Assembly: GCA_035079385.1 (NCBI GenBank)
Contig: JAVHKY010000003.1
Span: forward strand, 20,041,501 to 20,105,500
DNA: 64,000 nucleotides
Source: Aspidiotus rigidus
Taxonomy: Eukaryota; Arthropoda; Insecta; Hemiptera; Diaspididae
Direction: 5' to 3'
Shown here: in pieces, positions 57,271-64,000 of the stretch
Layout of the letters: each line of letters starts with the position of its first letter
How positions within the stretch are numbered: position 1 is the stretch's first letter
Notes under the pieces: model-generated
Seen by the model: only the letters and a program-made list of their open reading frames with translations
Databases searched by the model: none
What the model was told of the DNA's origin: nothing
Position numbers and translations under genes: made by a program

Positions 57271-57560
57271 ATATGGGAGGATCGACAATTCGGTGTTCAT
57301 CACTGTCCTTCTAGCTTCCGTCGCCCTTTTAGGTTTGTTGTCAGGCGGCTTAGATGGGTAACTAACCTGCAGTTTTTCCGCTGCCATCAGGAAATTGTGT
57401 GCCTGACGCTTAGCTTTGAATCAAACCAGATACTCGGATACTTAATCACCTTCTTGATTGTAATTTCTACACCTTGCAGACGAAAGATTGGTGGACTGAA
57501 CTTTCGACGGGTCGTGCTTTCATCTTTCCTACTGCGAGTTCTAGTCTGGCCAACTCGATC
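57270..57560 (-). pseudogene. R1-like non-LTR fragment fused to copy 2
   Basis: Minus-strand translation in shifting frames gives LELAVGKMKA, FRLQGVEITIKKVIKYPSIW, FDSKLS and THLSRLTTNLKGRRK. This is the usual segment after the catalytic box in R1/Jockey-type RTs (I-KYLGVWFDSKL-F-H, then LSRLMPN--GPR). It differs from the neighbouring I-like element and from the R1-like element at 45660-46775. The 118-residue frame at 57387-57031 crosses the junction and is a chimera of the two. Confidence 0.65.
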
Positions 57561-58963
57561 CAAAGCTTATTGTAGATGTACTAAACAAGCTTCGTTCCCT
57601 TTCATGCAGTATACTATACTAGGCTTGGCCTATACTGGTGTATTCTAGACTCGTACTAGGTTAAGAGTAGGACCGAACGAGTGAGCGCCTAACAAAATGA
57701 AGGCGAATGAGCAAGGCGAGTGATCCTAAGCTTGGAACTTGAAAATTCGCGGACTTGTTTAAAGCATAGAGAACCTAACAATGTGGCCGGCAAGTAATAC
57801 AGAGAGCCCGTGTACAGAGCTGATACAGTTCTCTTCCATTACTAGCGGTTAACAAACAAACAACTTGAGCCTTGAATCTACATTTAGATACTCCATAGAA
57901 GAAAACTAGTCCGAAAAAAAGACCAGAGCGGACGGCCCTTCGTTTTTTTCTGTTCACATTCGACTGTACAACAAGGCTCTACCATATAGACGCAGATAGA
58001 GCTAATGATTTGCATTTCCATCTTCCAAAAAGTAAACTATTGTACAGAATTTTCCTTTCATCCAGTTTATACGTCCACAAGCTAGTCTTGAGATTTCAAC
58101 ACGCTTATGATGCTGCACACATAAGGTAGGCGTGGCCTTGACTTACTCTAAGACAAAGATGAATTAAATAATTTCAAATGCGTAGGCCATATATAAAAAG
58201 ACATGAAACATGATTTTTATTCATTTGACTTTGTTGAAGCATTTTTTTTTTTTTTGTTTCGAATATTGATTTGAATACGAGTGCGTCTTCGAAAGCTACA
58301 ACTTTCGTACCGATATCGTCGAGTATTTGAGATAAATGTATACGTGTAATATTGTGAAATACTCTCTAATTCACTCGAATTGATTACTATAATTTTCATA
58401 ATGTTGTGATAAATTCCAAAGTATTGTAGCCACTTCAACTTCGTCTTATCAGAAATTACATAATATTGTACATTATCTTGGTATAATCTCGTCTATACGC
58501 ATAGAATTACGTGAGCTAATAAATTTTTCAAGAAGTATCAGTCTGGTATCGGAACACTTTGTTTCTCTCGTGGGATCTACTTTTTTTCTGTGTTTTGAAA
58601 AATAAGTCATCTCGATCATGTGTGTTTGCACATGGACCCATATGGTGTAAGGGAAACTTACGTGCGCCTTATATTATCAGGATGAATCCTGAATCATTAT
58701 GGGGCTCGAGTCATATTTGTGGGAAAACTAGACAGGTCACAGGAGAACAGGAAAGTCTGACTAGCTCAAAATGGATTATAGTCGAACTATCTTCCCGTCT
58801 TTTTCCTTTGTTAGAGCTTGGCTGGAAGAATTCATTAGTCATCAGTGCTCATATGCTTATTTATTTAAGACGCCCCCCCCCTACTTTCTTGAAAGATATG
58901 GTGGGCATCATCATTTTTCTTGTGTACTCTATAAATTTTTTTCATTGCGCTGCCAAAACCACA
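57561..58963. other. Repeat remnant and non-coding DNA
   Basis: 57610-57660 carries the TAGGCTTGGCCTATACTGG phrase also seen near 52790. The rest shows no gene; the 135-codon frame at 58559-58966 has no recognisable domain and runs into the foldback element. Confidence 0.4.
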
Positions 58964-60185
58964 TAGTAGGGTCCGAATTGTACAGAAAAACCCGTCCGCT
59001 CGATGTGGCTGTTAAAAGCAATTTTATGATTGATTATTATTCTACATACTCAGACGATCAAATATAGCCTGTATGCCTATTTTTCTCACTCCCCGTTTTC
59101 GGAGGCACCACCCCCTAAATCTAAAAAGCTCGTTCATTTCAAGAAATATTGACTTTTCAAAAAATGTTTTCAAACGAAAGTTATTCCATTATGTCCCCTC
59201 TACAACTTTACTTCTTATGAAAATTTCATTTTGAACAATTCTCGCGTTTCAAATTTGAAAAAACATGGTAAAAAAAACAAAGAATTACGTTGTTTTACAT
59301 TTCTAATGAGAAAATTGCAAATGTACAGTCAAATAATATTATGATTATAAAAAATGTTCAGAACTCAGTTTCCTTTCGAATGAGTGTCAAGAAGACTTCA
59401 CCTCACCCCTCTCTCATTTCAAAAGCTCAACCCCGGTCCCTCCTCTTAGTCAAAATCGAGGTTTTTTGAATTGTAATACGTCTAACCTCCAGCCTATTAT
59501 GTTACCCTTCTGAGCTGATGATAAAAAAGCTGAACGGGAAGTTGAAAATTAACTTCAATTGATCTCCTTTGAGCTAGAACTTGTAATTTCTTTAGGCGGG
59601 TATTTTTTCAAGGAATTTCTAAATTTAAGATAGAAAGTTGAAGTGAACAATCATTATAAATAAAAATAGAGCAGCTTTTTTTGAAAATCTATCATTAATC
59701 AAATGTTTGCGAGGTAAGAGGAGGGACGGGGCCCCGGCTTTTGAAATGAGGGAGGGGTGAAGTTTTCTCGTCTTGATACTCATTCGAAAGGAAACTGAAT
59801 TCTAAACATTTTTTGTAATCATATAATTATTTGACTGTATGTTTGATAAAAATGTAAAAAAAAAATAATTCTTTGTTTTTTTACCATGTTTTTTTTTCAA
59901 ATTTGAAGCGCGAGGATTGCTCAAAATGAAATTTTTATAAAAAGTAAAGTTGTAGAGGAGACATAATGAAACAACTTTTGTTTGAAAACTTTTTTCAAAA
60001 AGTCAATATTTCTCGAGATGAATGAGCTTTTTAGATTTGGGGGGAGGGTGGTACCTCGGAAAACAGGGAGTGAAAAAAATAGGCATACAGGCTACATGTG
60101 TTCGTCTGAGTACGTAGAACAATAATCAGTCATAAAATTGCTTTCAACAGCCACATCGAGCGGATTTACAATTAGGACCCTACTA
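58964..60185. mobile_element. Foldback element with arms of about 480 bp
   Basis: The left arm (58964-59449) and right arm (59713-60185) are imperfect inverse complements over nearly their whole length. Shared landmarks include TAGTAGGGTCC at the tips, CCGCTCGATGTGGCTGTT, AGGCATACAGGCTA and the TTTGAAATGAG inner ends. The 260-bp centre has no gene. ACA flanks both tips (58961-58963 and 60186-60188), giving a possible 3-bp duplication; if the tips start at GTAGGG, a TA duplication fits instead. Non-autonomous; superfamily not decided. Confidence 0.85.
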
Positions 60186-60188
60186 ACA

Positions 60189-63100
60189 TCTGAATCGTTG
60201 AATCTTCCAAACAGTTATTCATAAAAAAATATCCCTCTTGCTCCCGTGAAATCAAGGTTCCAAAAGAAGAAGGGAGGTCAGAGATTTAAAGACTTTACAA
60301 TGATCCGACGGTGGAGAAGAAGGCTGTGACGTAATTTAGGTACTGGGAAAAATTTTTAAAGGTGACCTTAAGGACTCGAGAGAGGAAAAGCTTTGACTTA
60401 GTTTCAAATGTTGCCGCGGTCCGCCTACAAAATTTTGATACCGAGAAGAGCGCGAGACCTTTGACCTAGATTTAATGAAGGAGTAGAATAATTATCATAG
60501 TTCGAGCATTAGACGCATGTATCCGAAGGAGGCGGCAGTCCTGACAAAATTTAGAGACTATAAAACCTTTCAGAAATGACCGTTGGTAACAGAACTGAAG
60601 AGTCGAGAGACTTCGACCTTAGAAATTTCTTTAAAATTTTCCTGATAGACGAAATTGAAAAATACTCTGTGAAATAAGTTGTCGGATACTCGTGTAGATC
60701 AATTTGAACTATAATGTTTTGATGATAATATGTCTAATTTACAGTCATAATGTAATATAGCCGAGAAATCTCCTCTTTTCTTATCAGCCATGACCTCATG
60801 ATTTAGTCTATACAACCACGAATATCGAAATAAACTTCTACATCATTCATGAATTTAAAAGGAAAAAAATTCAGTTAGCGAAATTTCGAACTTAATAAGA
60901 ATTCGACAGCAAATAACGAAGAATCGAATTTTTCAAACTTTTTTTTTTCGCTGTCACATAGAAGGTCCAGACACTTTTCTTCAGAATAAGCCTTGTTATC
61001 TTTCTTCGAGCTGTGCGTTCTACGTTAGCTTCTCCATAACAATAAAACTGAAACTAGTTCAAGGTCGACGGATGAATGATAGTTAATCTAGACTTTTGTG
61101 AGTATCGAGCGTACAAGAATATCGTTGCCTCGAAAAGGTTTTCCCATCTTATCGGTCTTATCGTAACGTTTCGACTGTTTTCGCGAGGAGATTCCTCGTT
61201 ATGCAATTAAGTATGTTTCGAGATTAGATAATGCCGAAAAAGCGAAAGTCTTCTTCTTTTAATGATGTGAGGAAAATCACTTCCGTTAAGTGTTGCGATG
61301 AATGGTGATTTGGTGCGAAATGTGTGATATTGCTATCCCGCGCCTATAGTTCTTACAATAGTTTACTACCTGAAGATTTATCATTTTAAATGGGTACGTT
61401 TGATGAGACGAGACGTTGATATCTGAGAATGTCTCAAAAATTGTTGTCAACTGAAAAAAAGTAACAAATTTTTAATTATTACTAACATACTCCAGATTAT
61501 CAACGTCATAAAAAATTATCGAAATATTGAGCACTAATGTCTTCCTTTCTTTGTTACCATGTGACTCATTCATATGAATGAGAAATATATACTCGTATCT
61601 GAATTAGGGAGAAATGTTGGTTATGCTAATAATCCATATTAAATTCATATCTCGGGAGTTTTCTATAAGTAATAAAATATCTTCGTTTTTTGTCTCGATA
61701 ATAATACTGAATACGAACGCGGCTAGTTTCCGAATTTGGCTGGAATCGAGCGTAATTTTTATTTGTGAAACAAAGGAACTCAATAACGAATGATTCATCG
61801 TCATCGTGTAGGTGTGCACTCGATCTTTTAAGAATTCGATTTCTATGCATTCAATTATCGTCTCAGTATCATGTAGAGGATAGAACAATTTCCTGCTTAA
61901 AAAAATTGATGTCATTTTTATCGATATTTTTCTCATTACCTATCGATAAACCGAGTGAGTAAAGAATTATTTTGGGCTGTAAGAGCAGTACAGGGAAGAA
62001 TAACACAAGATATTTAGAAAAAAAAATTAATTTTTCTCTTTTTTAGAAACACCTTTCTTATATCCGTGTCGGAGCGTAGCAAAGTATATCGATCCCTTTT
62101 TTCATCACCTTGTTATGTAAGTACGAATAGTTTACTACGTATTTATTATCGGAAACCATGACAGTATGTAGGGTTCGAAAAACCGTTCCTCTGTATTCTA
62201 AATACGTGTGTGTAATTCAGTTCCACCTGAAGCGAAGAAGTCAAATAAATTATGATGAAAGTATTAAAAACGCCCCGGTTAGGAAAATACCTCACTGCGC
62301 TCGCATTCACCACCCTTACGTCTTGACAATTTTAATCACCCTTTAGAATATATCTTGAATTATAATATAATACGTGTTATGACCACCCGTGTGCCACTCT
62401 TGTACCTAACGCGACAAGAAACTGGTACAACATCCCACATTTTACTTGAAATTCGTGATTTCCGTCCTATTCTATCATCATTGAGAGTTCTTATATACTA
62501 TACGTCATCAACATACGCGACTGTTGTTGGAGAATTTTTATTTTCTATTGTGAATGGTGTTTGATTCATATATAATTTTTGAACGGACAAACCAAGCATT
62601 TTGGATTGTCAAGAAGTCTCCGCAGTGCAGTATTATATGGTGTCACGGTCGAAAGCAACAACAATTGACCCTGTTCAAAAAAGAAAACATCCATTCTGTG
62701 CGCATCAATCGAATTTTCTGAGCAAATTAAATATAATTACGAAAATGGAGGATCATTTAATTCTGGAATTGAACTGGAATCTGAAAGATCGACCCCGGTA
62801 GCATTTCATGCGTCGAACTCTCCCTCTCAATGAATAAAAAAAAAAGAAGAAAAAGTCGCTACGTACGGGAAAAATATAAATAGCCCTCATAATGGCTAGA
62901 TAGTTATCACTTCAGATGACGTTCGACGTTCATCCGGGACGGCGGTTTTAATTTAAAATTCCCTACTTCCTTACCTAGTTAGACAATAATGAATCTGTTT
63001 ACTCGACTATGAGCGTTATTCTTGGACGAGTAGGTAGTGGTTTTTGTGAGAGCTTTAGTAACACCTGTGTCTTCATGATTCCTTCTGTGTGAGCATTTCT

Positions 63101-64000
63101 CTTACGTATGGTGAATCGTTGTATTGGAGCAGTACTTTAAATATTCAAAAGCTCATAGCTAGTCTGTCTCATATGAGATGAAGCCTCGCGGATCTTGAGT
63201 CGTTGAATGTTCAATAGGTCTCTGGTCGATACGTGTGTTGATATGCAACAAATTCTTGAACGGTTGTAATATCTGGTTGAGATATTTCTAAGGCCTAGGA
63301 TTCATTCGATTTGGTCCTGCTCGAAAGTTGTTACGGTTGAAATGTATTCTCCTTATCCTTCTGTCATCATGAGCCAATATACCAGTCAATCATTGGAAAC
63401 TTGTAACATTGTTTGTCAATAATCAATTGAATTCATGATTATGTGTCTATCTAATTTTGCTTTCCGAAGGGGGAAAAAAAATTTTCGCACAAATTCTGGA
63501 CAAGTTCGATGAGAAGTGGCAACTCTGTCTCCGCTCGCCTATATCCTCGAGAGAAGGTCGAAGGTAATAGCAACGCAGCGGTTATTGATGTAAGCTGGAT
63601 TCTGCGGTTCCGAATGCGAATGCGAAGAGTGAGACTGAGAAGCACGCAAGAGAATTAACAGCATACGATGACAAATGAAATCATTTTCGTACTTAGCTCT
63701 CCAGTTACCGCCTCCTGCCCAGTCAGCATTGTATTGTCGAACTAACATGACCGTTTAATTGACGAAGGTTAACCAAGAACGTCGGTATCTCCGTATTATA
63801 CCGAATATTCCCACGTGTTGCAACAAATTCTCGTAATATTTTCGAACGAATGCGACGAATATTAAAAGTGATAAGGCGACACTGAACTCGCTCTCGCCCG
63901 CTTAAGATGTAGTTTTTACACGCGGTCTCGCTCGCTATTTAATGTTGTAGTACAACAGCTTCCAATTTTGCGTCAATTTTCGTATTAAATTTATCTTTTT
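60189..64000. other. Non-coding DNA to the end of the window
   Basis: No gene, RNA gene or large repeat supported. Frames such as 61604-61936 (minus) and 62355-62564 have no recognisable domain. No KLF zinc finger (such as HxxxHxRTHTGEKP) is present on the plus strand. Confidence 0.4.

Noticed and set aside
58559..58966. 135-codon open frame
   Set aside because: No recognisable domain, biased composition, and it overlaps the tip of the foldback element.
1..64000. CRISPR arrays, bacterial operons or riboswitches
   Set aside because: The coding pattern, splice site and retroelements are eukaryotic, and no regularly spaced short direct repeats with unique spacers are present.

Overview
The window is eukaryotic and most likely insect DNA. 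It is AT-rich, has almost no long open frames, and carries one recognisable host exon plus many dead transposable elements typical of arthropod genomes: Transib, pogo-like, foldback, Penelope-like, R1-like and RNase H-bearing I-like elements. The order of insect is not resolved from sequence alone.

Host gene. The one confident host coding segment is the 34-codon first coding exon (25146-25247, + strand) of a Krueppel-like factor of the KLF6/KLF7 type, the insect gene luna. Its donor lies exactly where the vertebrate KLF6/7 first coding exon ends. A CpG-rich promoter/5'UTR region precedes it (about 24150-25145). No later luna exon was found, so most or all of 25248-64000 is probably luna intron 1 filled with transposons.

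Layout. 1-16431: upstream DNA with a degenerate tandem repeat (1430-2180) and an old non-LTR relic (3060-3575). 16437-23241: a 6.8-kb element bounded by matching 46-bp terminal repeats beginning CACAGTG and by a 5-bp duplication CCCCG, read as a non-autonomous Transib transposon. Its ends look like V(D)J recombination signals (heptamer, 23-bp spacer, A-rich nonamer). It contains long inverted arms with tandem arrays, a nested foldback, and a 3.2-kb insertion carrying a repetitive KKSNAEKCREYRERK-type ORF and an AT satellite. 28745-33270 and 53414-57270: two copies of a chimeric block in which a Penelope-like element (RT plus GIY-YIG) is joined to an I-like non-LTR element inside its RNase H domain. 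36586-38935: a different, dead Penelope-like element flanked by a perfect 24-bp inverted repeat and lying in a degenerate repeat array. 40602-41498: a pogo-like MITE. 45318-46775: an R1-like 3' fragment. 47757-49636: an I-like 3' fragment with a complete RNase H domain. 58964-60185: a foldback element.

How the parts work together. Two Penelope-like elements carry type I hammerhead ribozyme-like folds 3' of their ORFs (28795-28849 minus; 38665-38718 plus). In both, helix III is reduced to two base pairs and an extra U follows the CUGAUGA core, and the bases forming helix III covary. No element is intact, so the window records past retrotransposition, template switching, nested insertion and duplication inside or beside luna rather than an active system.
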